A stretch of DNA of 64,000 nt, from positions 620,001 to 684,000 of the forward strand of contig NZ_JAPWGM010000001.1 of the NCBI RefSeq assembly GCF_027213715.1, in the 5' to 3' direction. This document shows positions 50,515 through 59,382 of this stretch, one piece after another. The position numbers and the translations under genes are program-made. The stretch comes from Pedobacter punctiformis. Lineage in GTDB: Bacteria > Bacteroidota > Bacteroidia > Sphingobacteriales > Sphingobacteriaceae. A model generated the notes under the pieces. That model made no database searches. It was not told where the DNA came from and was given only the letters and a program-made list of their open reading frames with translations. How positions within the stretch are numbered: the first letter of the stretch is position 1; every line of letters starts with the position of its first letter.

Positions 50515-52062
50515 TTAACGCATTTTACTTAAGGTATCGCTCAGTTTATAGCATAACATAACCACATCACCTATTTCTGTCGATGTAGTTTTGCTGTATC
50601 TGAATGTGCTGTCTGCCTGAACATCTTTATACATTAACATAGCTGCACGATAAGATTTTCTGGCAATTTCAGCTTTCTTTTCCCGGTCAAAAGCATCGAT
50701 TTTCTTTAAGGTTAAAGACTGCATTTTTTTTGTGATTTCTATATTCTTTTTAGCAGGAATAATCCCTTCTGAATTAATTAGAAATAATTTTTCGTCTTTG
50801 CTTTGCGATATTTTCAAATGCATCAAACCATTAAAAGACATTAAATTTTTATTGAAATCATCTTTTAATTTATAAAATTCTTCGGTTTGATACCTGGGGC
50901 TAAAATGCAATACCGCTCCGGAAAGCAGTAAAAACAAGATAACAGAAACCGCATACCTTGCTATGGGTTTGAGTACAATAAAATTGTTCGCTTTAAAAGT
51001 TAAAATATAACATAAAACAAACCCGGAAATAAAGCCTCCAATGTGTGCTGCATTATCAACTCTTTGGCCAAATGCACCGTTTATTAAAATATAGCTGACT
51101 ACACAAAGCGTGCTGATTAACAGAGATTGCCTGGCGTATTTTTCGTAAAAATTATTAATAAGCAAGGCGAGAAATGCCCCATACAAACCCATTATCGATC
51201 CTGATGCCCCAATCATGATACCCATTTGGTGAAATGACAAACTCAACAATCCGCCACAGGCGCCACTTAACAAATAAATAAACAAGAATTTTTTCCATCC
51301 AAGTTTATTTTCAATCATCAAACCCAGATAAATTAAAGCATACATATTAAAAAACAGATGCCATAATGAACCATGAATAAACTGATAAGTGAATAATCTC
51401 CAGAATTGCCCTTCTAAAACCAGATTCCGGTTATTTACACCAAAATTTAAAATCATTTCCAGAAACTCATTCGTAAGGTTAACGTCTCCAGAATTGGGTT
51501 GTCTTGAAAATAATATTGATGCGTATATCGCTGAAATGACAAACATTAAAGCGTAATACAAAACATTAAGAACAACAAGAATTGGGGTTACCAAATATCC
51601 CTTTTGAGGGAAAAAGAGATACAATACATTTTTGATTTTATTTTTTGTAGCAAGAGGTGCCTTTTCAAAATAAGTATCATCCTGGGTAGCAATCATTTCA
51701 TGAAATTCTGTTAATTTCTGATCCCAAACTTCCTGCAAATGGTATTGTGCATATTCAAATTCGTGAAAGAATTTTTCAAGGTTTGAATCATTTTTACCAT
51801 AATCATTGAGTAAAAGCTGTATGCCAACACATTCACTTTTCACAACTGCAAAATTATTTAAAATCCGAATGGAAATTTCTTCACTATACGATTGAAAAGA
51901 AATGGGCGTATAGGCAATTAATCCCGTTTCGGAAATATGGCTAAGTTTCCAGCCTAAATTTTCGATCACCTGCCGGGCAATAATCAAATACCGGTCGGCC
52001 GGAAAATCAGCCAAAGGAATATATTTTTCAATTTTGGGCGAGTAGCCCCAACTGATGGACAT
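50515..52062 (-). CDS. Rhomboid family intramembrane serine protease with large N-terminal domain
   Basis: 515 aa. The membrane core is at about residues 150-385. It shows GSLWHLFFNMYALIYLG (TM2 with His and the Asn of the oxyanion hole), IMIGASGSIMGLYGA (catalytic Ser) and NAAHIGGFISGF (catalytic His). The Asn, Ser and His are all present, so it should be active. A cytoplasmic N-terminal domain of about 150 residues and a C-terminal soluble region of about 115 residues flank the core, longer than the minimal rhomboid. It follows the methyltransferase gene by 6 bp. The substrate is unknown. Confidence 0.9.
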   Translation of the reverse strand: MSISWGYSPKIEKYIPLADFPADRYLIIARQVIENLGWKLSHISETGLIAYTPISFQSYSEEISIRILNNFAVVKSECVGIQLLLNDYGKNDSNLEKFFHEFEYAQYHLQEVWDQKLTEFHEMIATQDDTYFEKAPLATKNKIKNVLYLFFPQKGYLVTPILVVLNVLYYALMFVISAIYASILFSRQPNSGDVNLTNEFLEMILNFGVNNRNLVLEGQFWRLFTYQFIHGSLWHLFFNMYALIYLGLMIENKLGWKKFLFIYLLSGACGGLLSLSFHQMGIMIGASGSIMGLYGAFLALLINNFYEKYARQSLLISTLCVVSYILINGAFGQRVDNAAHIGGFISGFVLCYILTFKANNFIVLKPIARYAVSVILFLLLSGAVLHFSPRYQTEEFYKLKDDFNKNLMSFNGLMHLKISQSKDEKLFLINSEGIIPAKKNIEITKKMQSLTLKKIDAFDREKKAEIARKSYRAAMLMYKDVQADSTFRYSKTTSTEIGDVVMLCYKLSDTLSKMR

Positions 52063-52068
52063 AGAGCG

Positions 52069-52818
52069 TTAAATTTTCTTAGCCTCTAAGATAATATAAG
52101 GCGACAAACTTTTACTCTCGAAAGGAATAATTTTGGTAAAAACTTTACCCGTTAACCAAACTGCTTTTTTAAATAAACGCACCGCAGCAGATTTTTGCTG
52201 TTCGTTTTCCAGCCAAATGCTAAACCGGCCAAAATAACCAGCCTTAATTTCCTTTAATCCGGCCTTTTCGCAAATTGAGGCCAACAGAGCAGGATCCATG
52301 CTGTTAATGTTATGTTTATCGTAGTTTTCTTTGTCGAAATTTCTTTGAAACCAGCCATTTACGGCCTTAAAGTTTGGCAAGGTGATAAATAAAGTTCCGC
52401 CCGGCTTTACAAAAACAATGTGGCGGTTAATAATATCCGCCGTATCATTAAAATGTTCAATTAATCCGCAACTTAACACTAAATCATATTGCTGTGTTGG
52501 CTCATAATTAAATAAATCGGTTTCAATGATGTGAATATCCTTTTCTGTTAAGCCATTTTTCTCCAGAAGTTCTTTTACAACCGGTGGATGAACAAAATAA
52601 TCCAGCAGGGTAACATCAAGCTTTAAATATTTTTTTAAAAAAACTGCATAATAACCGGGGAAACCGCCCAGTTCTATTGCGGTTTTAATATTGTTTTTAC
52701 TGACTAAATCTGCAAGCTGGCGATGAAACAAGTAATTTGCTGGTAATTGAACCGCTAGTCCTTTTTTACTTTCCCAATAATTTACCCAAAAAGCCCTGTC
52801 AGTTAATAAATTTGTCAT
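52069..52818 (-). CDS. Class I SAM-dependent methyltransferase
   Basis: 249 aa. KTAIELGGFPGYYAVFLKKY is motif I, with GGFPG in place of the usual GxGxG. LDVTLLDYFVH carries the acidic motif II, and QYDLVLSCGLIEHFNDTADI is the motif preceding catalysis. KPGGTLFITLPNFKAVNGWF is typical of Methyltransf_11/23 proteins. It lies 6 bp ahead of the rhomboid gene on the minus strand and diverges from the GT4 gene at 52.9 kb. Acts in the cytoplasm; the substrate is unknown. Confidence 0.85.
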   Translation of the reverse strand: MTNLLTDRAFWVNYWESKKGLAVQLPANYLFHRQLADLVSKNNIKTAIELGGFPGYYAVFLKKYLKLDVTLLDYFVHPPVVKELLEKNGLTEKDIHIIETDLFNYEPTQQYDLVLSCGLIEHFNDTADIINRHIVFVKPGGTLFITLPNFKAVNGWFQRNFDKENYDKHNINSMDPALLASICEKAGLKEIKAGYFGRFSIWLENEQQKSAAVRLFKKAVWLTGKVFTKIIPFESKSLSPYIILEAKKI

Positions 52819-52952
52819 GTCTTAAAATAATTCAAAGCCCAAAGAAACACAAAGAATAAGAGATTTGATATTTTTACGTTTAATTATTTTATATATTGTA
52901 ATCGTAAGGCACCAATAGCAGGCTTAAACAATAAAATGTATTTTTGATCGAT

Positions 52953-54224
52953 TTGAAAGTAGTACACCTAAACACTTACGATGGAAATGGAGGCGCAGGC
53001 CGTGCATGCTTACGCCTAAGCGATGCGCTGCAGGCATCAGGAGTGCAATCTAAAGTACTGGTATATTATAAGTTTGGCCAAAATCCAAAAATTGATACTT
53101 TTAGCAAAAACCCAATAGCAAAAGCCCGGGCCGTTTACAATATTTTAGCAGAGCGGTATTTTTCAAAGTGGCTGAGCAAATCGGTTAAAACTCCTTTCAG
53201 TTTACAATGGTTTGGTCGTTCGGTAATTAAACATCCTGATGTTAAAAATGCGGATGTGATTCATTTACACTGGATAAACCATGGTTTTTTAACTCCAAAA
53301 TTTCTGGCTGAACTCGATGAACTGGAAAAACCTATTGTATGGACATTTCATGATAGCAATGCTTTTACAGGCGGTTGTCATGTACGCTACGGCTGTGAAA
53401 ATTTTCATCAGCAATGCGGGAATTGCCCGGTACTGAAACTCAGCGGCGATAACGACATTTCTCATAAAACCTGGTTGCGTAAACAAAAAGCTTATACCGA
53501 ACTTAATTTTCATGTGGTTGCCCCCAGCAACTGGATGGCTGCATCGGTTAAGTTTAGCAGTTTACTCGGTACCAGAAAAAGTTCTGTAATTCCGAACACC
53601 ATCGAAACCAATATTTTTAAACCTTATGTTAAGGCCGAAGCAAAAAAAATATTAAAAATAAATCCTGAACAGTTTGTATTAATGAGTGGTTTTATGCCTT
53701 CTAAGAATGATAAACATAAAGGTACGCCATATTTAATTGAAGCACTGGAAATTTTGTCCAGAAGGGCGGGCATTAAAAAAGAAAACATAGAACTGGTTAT
53801 TTTTGGAAACAAAGAAAATGCAGAAATGCCCACCTTTCCATTTAAAACTACATTTCTGGGCACCATTAGCAAAGATGATCATCTGGCCAAATGTTACTCG
53901 GCGGCAGATGCTTTTATAACTCCTTCGCTGGAAGATAATTTGCCCAATACGGTGATGGAGAGTTTAGCTTGTGCAACACCTGTGGTTGCTTTTACAACCG
54001 GTGGAATACCAGATATGGTTCAGCATTTACAAAACGGGTACCTGGCCGAATATAAAAATGCAGAAGACCTGGCAAATGGTATTGAATGGCTGTATTGGCA
54101 CAATCAAAAAGAAACCATTCAAAAGGAAGCGAGAAGATCTATTTTAGAACATTTCTCAGAAAAGGTAGTTGCAGAGCAGCATATTGAACTTTATAAGACG
54201 TTGATAGACTTACAACCAAAATAA
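52953..54224 (+). CDS. Glycosyltransferase, GT4-like
   Basis: 423 aa from a TTG at 52953 (MKVVHLNTYDGNGGAGRACL); another TTG lies 9 bp upstream, and no ATG is in frame. DGNGGAGRACLRLSDALQAS is the typical start of GT4 enzymes in polysaccharide clusters. The C-terminal GT-B domain has ADAFITPSLEDNLPNTVMES with the donor-binding acids, then PVVAFTTGGIPDMVQH. A Cys-rich insert (GGCHVRYGCENFHQQCGNCP) near residues 145-164 is a feature of this subgroup and may bind a metal. The donor is unknown. Confidence 0.86.
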   Translation: MKVVHLNTYDGNGGAGRACLRLSDALQASGVQSKVLVYYKFGQNPKIDTFSKNPIAKARAVYNILAERYFSKWLSKSVKTPFSLQWFGRSVIKHPDVKNADVIHLHWINHGFLTPKFLAELDELEKPIVWTFHDSNAFTGGCHVRYGCENFHQQCGNCPVLKLSGDNDISHKTWLRKQKAYTELNFHVVAPSNWMAASVKFSSLLGTRKSSVIPNTIETNIFKPYVKAEAKKILKINPEQFVLMSGFMPSKNDKHKGTPYLIEALEILSRRAGIKKENIELVIFGNKENAEMPTFPFKTTFLGTISKDDHLAKCYSAADAFITPSLEDNLPNTVMESLACATPVVAFTTGGIPDMVQHLQNGYLAEYKNAEDLANGIEWLYWHNQKETIQKEARRSILEHFSEKVVAEQHIELYKTLIDLQPK

Positions 54225-54234
54225 ATCTTAAAAC

Positions 54235-54259
54235 AGGGCTAATAAAAAGCCTTTTTTTC
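54235..54259 (+). terminator. Terminator after the GT4 gene
   Basis: The stem AGGGCT / AGCCTT (one G-U pair) with a 7-nt loop runs into seven T, 11 bp after the stop. Short, but with a good T-tract. Confidence 0.6.
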
Positions 54260-54393
54260 CAACTAAGAACTATTTTACCTGATAATTCTTCTGTTTTTTC
54301 TGAAAATTCTGTTGGTACAGTTTCATTTTCTGCTTTTCGAATAAAATATCGCTCAATGTTTATTAAATTTACTGCAAGACAAAATAAATTCCC

Positions 54394-55140
54394 TTGCCCA
54401 AACTAACTGTAATTACCATCGTATACAATAATGCCCGTGATATTGAACGGACAATTAAATCGGTATTAAACCAAACTTATAAAAAGATAGAGTACATTAT
54501 TATTGATGGTGATTCTACGGATGGTACGCTGGAAATTATTCAACAATATAAGGAACAGGTTTCAAAAATCGTTTCCGAGCCTGACAAGGGAATATACGAT
54601 GCCATGAATAAAGGCCTCGCTATGGCTAGTGGTGATTATGTTTTATTCATGAATTCTGGTGATGAAATTTATGATGAAACAACGGTTGAGGAGGTTTTCG
54701 ATACCGCTGCAGGTGCAGATATTTATTATGGCGAAACCGAAATGTATAATGATAACTGGGAAAGTTTAGGTCGCCGGAGACACGAAGCACCGGAAGAATT
54801 TAACTGGACAAGTTTTAAATTTGGAATGAACATCAGTCACCAGGCCATTTATATTCGTCGCAGCATCCTTGTGCCTTACGATTTAAAGTACAAATACAGC
54901 TCGGATATCGACTGGATAATTAAGGCGGCTAAAAAAGCTTCGAGCATTGTAAATGTGCATCGTTATGTAGCTAAATATCTGGTTGGTGGAATGAGCAAGA
55001 AAAAACATCGTGAAAGCCTCAAAGAACGCTTTTCAATCTTCAGTAAATACTACGGCTTTATTCCCAATCTCTTTAATCATATTATAATTGCCGGAAACCT
55101 GGCATTGTACTTCATAAAACATAGAAGAACAAATGATTAA
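54394..55140 (+). CDS. Glycosyltransferase family 2 (WcaA-like)
   Basis: 248 aa from a TTG at 54394 (MPKLTVITIVYNNARDIERT); an upstream in-frame stop and the absence of other starts leave TTG as the only choice. VITIVYNNARDIERTIKSVL, then IIIDGDSTDGTLEII with the nucleotide-binding Asp residues, DKGIYDAMNKGLAMASGDYV and MNSGDEIYD complete the GT-A motifs. The IYDAMNKG form is typical of GT2 enzymes in exopolysaccharide clusters. Separated from the preceding GT4 by a 169-bp gap and a terminator. Confidence 0.88.
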   Translation: MPKLTVITIVYNNARDIERTIKSVLNQTYKKIEYIIIDGDSTDGTLEIIQQYKEQVSKIVSEPDKGIYDAMNKGLAMASGDYVLFMNSGDEIYDETTVEEVFDTAAGADIYYGETEMYNDNWESLGRRRHEAPEEFNWTSFKFGMNISHQAIYIRRSILVPYDLKYKYSSDIDWIIKAAKKASSIVNVHRYVAKYLVGGMSKKKHRESLKERFSIFSKYYGFIPNLFNHIIIAGNLALYFIKHRRTND

Positions 55141-55221
55141 AAGCTAAAAAATTTGTTTCATAATCATCCCGTTAAACTATTTTAATACTGGCATGATACT
55201 TTTGTGACATATCAACAAATT

Positions 55222-55896
55222 ATGTTGCAACAAATCAAAAAACATCGCCTCTATTTTAGCCTGATTGCGACAACACTGTTAATTTTCTTTATGGTTTGCG
55301 TAATGTTCAGCAAAACAGAAAGTTTTGTTTTTTTAAATGCTTTTCATTGCCCTTTGCTTAATATTTTTTTTACCTTCTACACTTTTCTAGGTGATGGCCT
55401 TACATTTATAGTTGTTATCATTGTGTTTATTTTCCTTAAGAAGAGGAAAAAGGCGGTAACCTTATTATTAGGCTATTTAAGTTCTGGATTTATTGCTCAG
55501 GCTTTAAAAAGGTTTTTTTACTTTCCGAGGCCAAAAGCATATTTTGAAAGCATTTCTTTTCCATATCAGTATTTTTTACCTGATGTTACAGTACATGCTT
55601 CAAATTCATTTCCTTCCGGCCATACCACCTCTGCATTTTGTCTTGCAACCCTATTAACGCTCATTTTTAAAAAACAGAAAATCTGTATTCCCTGTTTTAT
55701 TGCTGCCGTTTTAGTGGGTTATTCCCGGATATATCTAGCGCAGCATTTTTTGCAAGATGTAGTTTTAGGTGCATTTTTAGGTGTTCTGTTTGGTTTGTTA
55801 AGTTATCACTGCGTGTATAAGCAAAAAATGCTAAAGGCCATTAAGAAGCTGCTAAAAAACAAAAAGCAATTGCCCATTCCGCTATCCAACAGCTAA
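55222..55896 (+). CDS. PAP2 superfamily phosphatase, membrane-bound
   Basis: 224 aa from the ATG at 55222; a GTG 18 bp upstream is possible. Six hydrophobic segments. The three PAP2 phosphatase motifs are intact: KRFFYFPRPKAYFES (motif 1), SFPSGHTTSAF (motif 2) and SRIYLAQHFLQDVVLGA (motif 3). Likely to remove phosphate from an isoprenoid or lipid phosphate such as undecaprenyl diphosphate or a lipid A phosphate. Its position at the end of a glycan cluster fits lipid-carrier recycling, but this is inferred. Confidence 0.88.
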   Translation: MLQQIKKHRLYFSLIATTLLIFFMVCVMFSKTESFVFLNAFHCPLLNIFFTFYTFLGDGLTFIVVIIVFIFLKKRKKAVTLLLGYLSSGFIAQALKRFFYFPRPKAYFESISFPYQYFLPDVTVHASNSFPSGHTTSAFCLATLLTLIFKKQKICIPCFIAAVLVGYSRIYLAQHFLQDVVLGAFLGVLFGLLSYHCVYKQKMLKAIKKLLKNKKQLPIPLSNS

Positions 55897-55921
55897 TTTG
55901 GTTCTGCAATTTTTAAAACAA

Positions 55922-56073
55922 TACTTTGGCTCAGCTGTCTATAGTAAGATTACTATTAAAAATAGCAAACAAAATTTACAGGAGGTGTACTTAATGGGTT
56001 AACATATCCAAACGTTTTGGACGCTCTTTCTAGATTCACTCAGAGACGGTTGACGAAGGTCAGCCGTTTTTTT
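55922..56073 (+). ncRNA. Candidate small transcript between PAP2 gene and 56-kb terminator
   Basis: A promoter-like arrangement (TTTG 55897-55900, 21 bp, TACTTTG at 55922-55928, one base short of consensus) precedes about 145 bp that end in a strong terminator (56046-56073). The stretch has a classical AGGAGGT at 55980-55986 and then, 7 bp on, ATGGGTTAA, a two-codon ORF. There is no recognisable gene. It may be a small RNA or the PAP2 3' UTR; evidence is weak. Confidence 0.3.
56046..56073 (+). terminator. Rho-independent terminator at 56 kb
   Basis: Stem ACGGTTGAC / GTCAGCCGT with loop GAAG and one U-G pair, followed by seven T on the plus strand. The wobble pair and the lack of a T-tract on the other strand give the plus orientation. 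Confidence 0.82.
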
Positions 56074-56086
56074 ATTGAATGGTTGT

Positions 56087-57130
56087 TTATAATTTAACTT
56101 GCCTGATGATGTTCTTAATGTTCAACTCAACAATATCCGTCATTGTTTTACACTTTAAGTAATGCGCATCCTTAAAATACTCAGCCATTGCATTTTTTAG
56201 AGACACAATATTTTCAGGTGTCGTTAATTCCTCTTTATTGGAAACATCCCGTAAATCGGTTAAGCGGTGTCGTTCACTCCTAACCCGGTGCACAATTGAC
56301 GACCTTTCTTCCTGCTGATATTGCAGTACAGTTTTTTCTGTCAATTGCTCCATGCTCATTTTCACGTAGGGCAAATTCTCTTTAAAAAACTGTGGCAAAT
56401 AAACTTTAAGGTTCCCTTCGTAAAACTGCTGATCAAAATCTATTGCCCGTATTCTAAACTGGATATCATCGAAATCGGGCGTAATCTGAACGACAAAATT
56501 ATAAGCCCTCATATCGCCTAACAGCATAATCAAACAACGTTCGTTAAATTTTACAAACTCCTTTGCAATACGCGTAGGATTAAATTCGGGCGAATAAAGC
56601 TGACCTTTGGTAAATACATCACCCGGAATACCGGCAATATGCTCTTCCACTAAAGTATCGCCATCAACTAAATAATTGACCTGGTTTGGCGATAAAATTT
56701 CTTCCATCTCCAGCCCGTATATCCTTGAAGCATCTGCCTTTTTGATGTAAAAATAATCGTAAACATCGTTTAAGCGGTTTACAATTCTGATCCGGAAAGG
56801 GTGGGTATTACCAAAAGTACAATATTCAATTTTATCGATGTATTTATGCTGAACGATGCGAAGATTTCCTGATGCTTTTAAGTTTGCATAAATTTCTTTC
56901 AACCCATTATGCAGATTTTCAATTAAATCCTGTGCATAAATTGGTCCTTCCCAAAGAGAATCTTTCCCATTTTTATCCATTAAAGGAAAAGCCTCATTAA
57001 ACTGCATTAAATCGTTGTATGAGATGGGTAATTTTGCTTCACGCTGGTAACTGCGCAGGTATTTCTGCAAGGCAGGCGTAACCGGAAAAATAGGCTTCTT
57101 CTTTGATATTTTTACATCGTTATTTTCCAT
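56087..57130 (-). CDS. Conserved hypothetical protein with a kinase-like residue pattern
   Basis: 347 aa, cytoplasmic, no known name. I see a layout like a protein or small-molecule kinase: YFYIKKADASRIYGLEMEEI at about residues 126-145 has a possible ATP-binding Lys and a following Glu. LVEEHIAGIPGDVF (160-173) resembles a hinge, LGDMRAYNFVVQ (204-215) has Asp206 and Asn211 spaced like a catalytic loop, and AIDFDQQF (229-236) resembles the DFG segment. A basic, helical C-terminal tail follows. The function is unknown and the kinase fold is an inference by eye. Confidence 0.6.
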   Translation of the reverse strand: MENNDVKISKKKPIFPVTPALQKYLRSYQREAKLPISYNDLMQFNEAFPLMDKNGKDSLWEGPIYAQDLIENLHNGLKEIYANLKASGNLRIVQHKYIDKIEYCTFGNTHPFRIRIVNRLNDVYDYFYIKKADASRIYGLEMEEILSPNQVNYLVDGDTLVEEHIAGIPGDVFTKGQLYSPEFNPTRIAKEFVKFNERCLIMLLGDMRAYNFVVQITPDFDDIQFRIRAIDFDQQFYEGNLKVYLPQFFKENLPYVKMSMEQLTEKTVLQYQQEERSSIVHRVRSERHRLTDLRDVSNKEELTTPENIVSLKNAMAEYFKDAHYLKCKTMTDIVELNIKNIIRQVKL

Positions 57131-57184
57131 TCGCAGGTAATTTAACTCAATGTACTATTTCTTATAATATTTCGGGAAGTTAAA

Positions 57185-58375
57185 TTAGTTTTTTGGATAA
57201 CTAAAAGGAAGGCCCGCTAAATACCTGCTGATTTTACGGTAAGGATAATTTCCGGCACCATGATCTGCAAACTGAACAATAATGGTATTTGTTTTTGGAT
57301 CAATATATAATCTTTGTCCAAGCATACCCTCCGCAGCATAATCTCCATTGTCTCCTGTTTGAGGAATCCACCATAAGTAATGATGTGCTGATTTTTGCCA
57401 GCCTTTTGCTGAAGCAGGCTTCTCTGTCCCAATGCTACCAGATTCATTAACCCACGGTTCAGGAACAACCTGAGTTTGATTATATTTTCCTTTATTCAAG
57501 TAGAGTCTTCCAATTTTAGCAAAATCAATGGCTGTAACCTGAAAGCGGCTCGCCGTATTGGCCAAACCATTTTTATGATCCAAACCCCAGGTTGCGTTGT
57601 ATTCTGTCCCTATTTTTCTCCAGGTATTTTCTTCAAAGTATTGAGTAACTGATTTCCCGGTTGCTTTTTCCAATACCCAACCCAACAAAATCGGGTCTAT
57701 ACTTTTATATTTCCAAACGGTACCCGGCTTATTAACAAGCTTAACTTTCATCAATTCTGCTTTCATATCATGGGTATAGTAATATTTGGCTTCATCAGAT
57801 AAAAAAGCTTTAATAATCCCACCCAAAGCGTCCTGAAAATCGAGCCCGGATTTCATGTCAACCAGATTCTTTAAAATGATTTCATTAAAAGCGGGGTTAG
57901 ATTTTAGCTCAGGGATATAATCCGTAACCTTATCGTTTAAACTTCTTATTTTTCCTGCTGCCAGAGCCTGTCCAATCATGATGGAAATCATACTTTTAGC
58001 TCCTGAAAAAATAGTGGTTAAAGTACTGTCAGTATAACCGCCTGCATATCTTTCATATAAAATGCTGTCATTTCTAATCACGAGGAAGACATTAATTTTT
58101 CCGGTTTTTATATAATCCTTTAATGTAATCGCCTGATTGGTTCCATCCAGTACATGAAGCGTATCCAAATCATTCCGTGGTTTGCCAGTTCGGATAAAAT
58201 GAAAAGCAGCATCACTTTTATGTACAGTTGCCTGTGGAAAAATCTTATAGGTTTCAGCGTCAGGGGTTCTGTATTTTAAAACACGGATTAAATAAGGGTG
58301 CCAAATGAACAATATTACTGCAAATAACAGAATCAGGAGAAAAACAGTAAGGAGGATTTTTTTAAAAGTCTTCAT
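57185..58375 (-). CDS. Serine hydrolase of the beta-lactamase (class C/PBP4*) family
   Basis: 396 aa. An N-terminal membrane helix (about residues 5-25, ILLTVFLLILLFAVILFIW) anchors it with the domain in the periplasm. TTIFSGAKSMISIMIGQALA holds the SxxK catalytic motif (SGAK), and YKSIDPILLGWVLE the YxS/YxN motif; a C-terminal HYLWWIPQTGDNGDYAAEGM precedes the expected third motif region. Family members are esterases, D-amino peptidases or penicillin-binding-like. The substrate is unknown. Confidence 0.85.
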   Translation of the reverse strand: MKTFKKILLTVFLLILLFAVILFIWHPYLIRVLKYRTPDAETYKIFPQATVHKSDAAFHFIRTGKPRNDLDTLHVLDGTNQAITLKDYIKTGKINVFLVIRNDSILYERYAGGYTDSTLTTIFSGAKSMISIMIGQALAAGKIRSLNDKVTDYIPELKSNPAFNEIILKNLVDMKSGLDFQDALGGIIKAFLSDEAKYYYTHDMKAELMKVKLVNKPGTVWKYKSIDPILLGWVLEKATGKSVTQYFEENTWRKIGTEYNATWGLDHKNGLANTASRFQVTAIDFAKIGRLYLNKGKYNQTQVVPEPWVNESGSIGTEKPASAKGWQKSAHHYLWWIPQTGDNGDYAAEGMLGQRLYIDPKTNTIIVQFADHGAGNYPYRKISRYLAGLPFSYPKN

Positions 58376-58410
58376 TAATTATGCTGAACTGCAAATATAA
58401 GTTTTTGAAA

Positions 58411-59325
58411 TCAGGCCTGTTTCAAATATTGATTTTCAACATAGTTAAGTTCCTGTTTTGGTTTATGCTTCCACCGGCGATGGCTCCACAACCAAAAAGC
58501 TGGCGATTCTTTAATATTGTCTTCCAGTATTCGGGTATGCAATTCGGTAATTTCAAATTCGGCTGTTTTAACAGGTTCCAAACAAAGCGGAATACAATCT
58601 ACTTCATAATATCCCCTTTTCAATACCTTTACCTTTAAATAAAACACAGGGCGATTGGTTTTTTTGGCTATTTTTTCGATGCCCAACTGAATAGATGCCG
58701 GTTGATTTAAAAAAGTAGTCCAGTAATGTAAATCGTTTACCGTTGGCGACTGATCGTTTCCAAAACTAAAAACACTGGCCTCATTTTTAGTTTCGCCTAC
58801 GGCACGAAGTGTTTGACGCATAGGCACCATTTTATTGCCAAAGCGACTGCGAACTTTTATAAACCATTTATCGAAAGTTGAGTTGGTAAGTGGTTTGTAA
58901 ATTGGATAATGGTTTGCTGATATCGCCAAACCAAAGGCTAAAGTACCCCACTCCCAGTTTCCATAATGTGCCGAACAAATTAATACGCCTTTATTTTCTT
59001 TGAAATATTCTTCCAGCTTTTCTAAACCATTAAATTTATATCGTTTTTGCAATTCAACTTTTGAAATGCTTGTCATTTTAATTACTTCCAAAATTAAATT
59101 GCTCAGGTATTTATAATATTGCTTCTCAATAGCTAAAATCTCAGGTAAGGGTTTTTCTGGAAATGATTTCACCAAATTCTCACGAACTACTTTTTTTCTG
59201 TAGCCGAAAAGAGGATAAAGAAGTACATAAACGACATCGGCAACAATGTACAATACCGATAAAGGAAGCAGGGATAATATAGATAAAAAAAATATTCCCA
59301 AATGGGAAAAGCCCTTTTTAATCAT
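58411..59325 (-). CDS. LpxL/HtrB-like lysophospholipid acyltransferase
   Basis: 304 aa from the ATG at 59325 (MIKKGFSHLGIFFLSILSLL); an open extension of 19 residues upstream looks non-coding. An N-terminal membrane helix is followed by the acyltransferase motif SAHYGNWEWGTLAFG with its HX4E catalytic pair, then NHYPIYKPLTNSTFDKW and FGNDQSPTVNDLHYW. The C-terminal SPAFWLWSHRRWKHKP is typical. The LpxL/LpxM family adds secondary acyl chains to lipid A; a relative in Bacteroidota could act on lipid A or ornithine lipids. Confidence 0.87.
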   Translation of the reverse strand: MIKKGFSHLGIFFLSILSLLPLSVLYIVADVVYVLLYPLFGYRKKVVRENLVKSFPEKPLPEILAIEKQYYKYLSNLILEVIKMTSISKVELQKRYKFNGLEKLEEYFKENKGVLICSAHYGNWEWGTLAFGLAISANHYPIYKPLTNSTFDKWFIKVRSRFGNKMVPMRQTLRAVGETKNEASVFSFGNDQSPTVNDLHYWTTFLNQPASIQLGIEKIAKKTNRPVFYLKVKVLKRGYYEVDCIPLCLEPVKTAEFEITELHTRILEDNIKESPAFWLWSHRRWKHKPKQELNYVENQYLKQA

Positions 59326-59382
59326 ACTATAGTTGATAAGCAACAAATTTAAAATCTTGGCTAAAAATTTATGCCACAACAA

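Noticed and set aside
55994..56002. ATGGGTTAA behind a good AGGAGGT as a gene
   Set aside because: Two codons cannot be a protein gene; kept only as part of the small-RNA idea.
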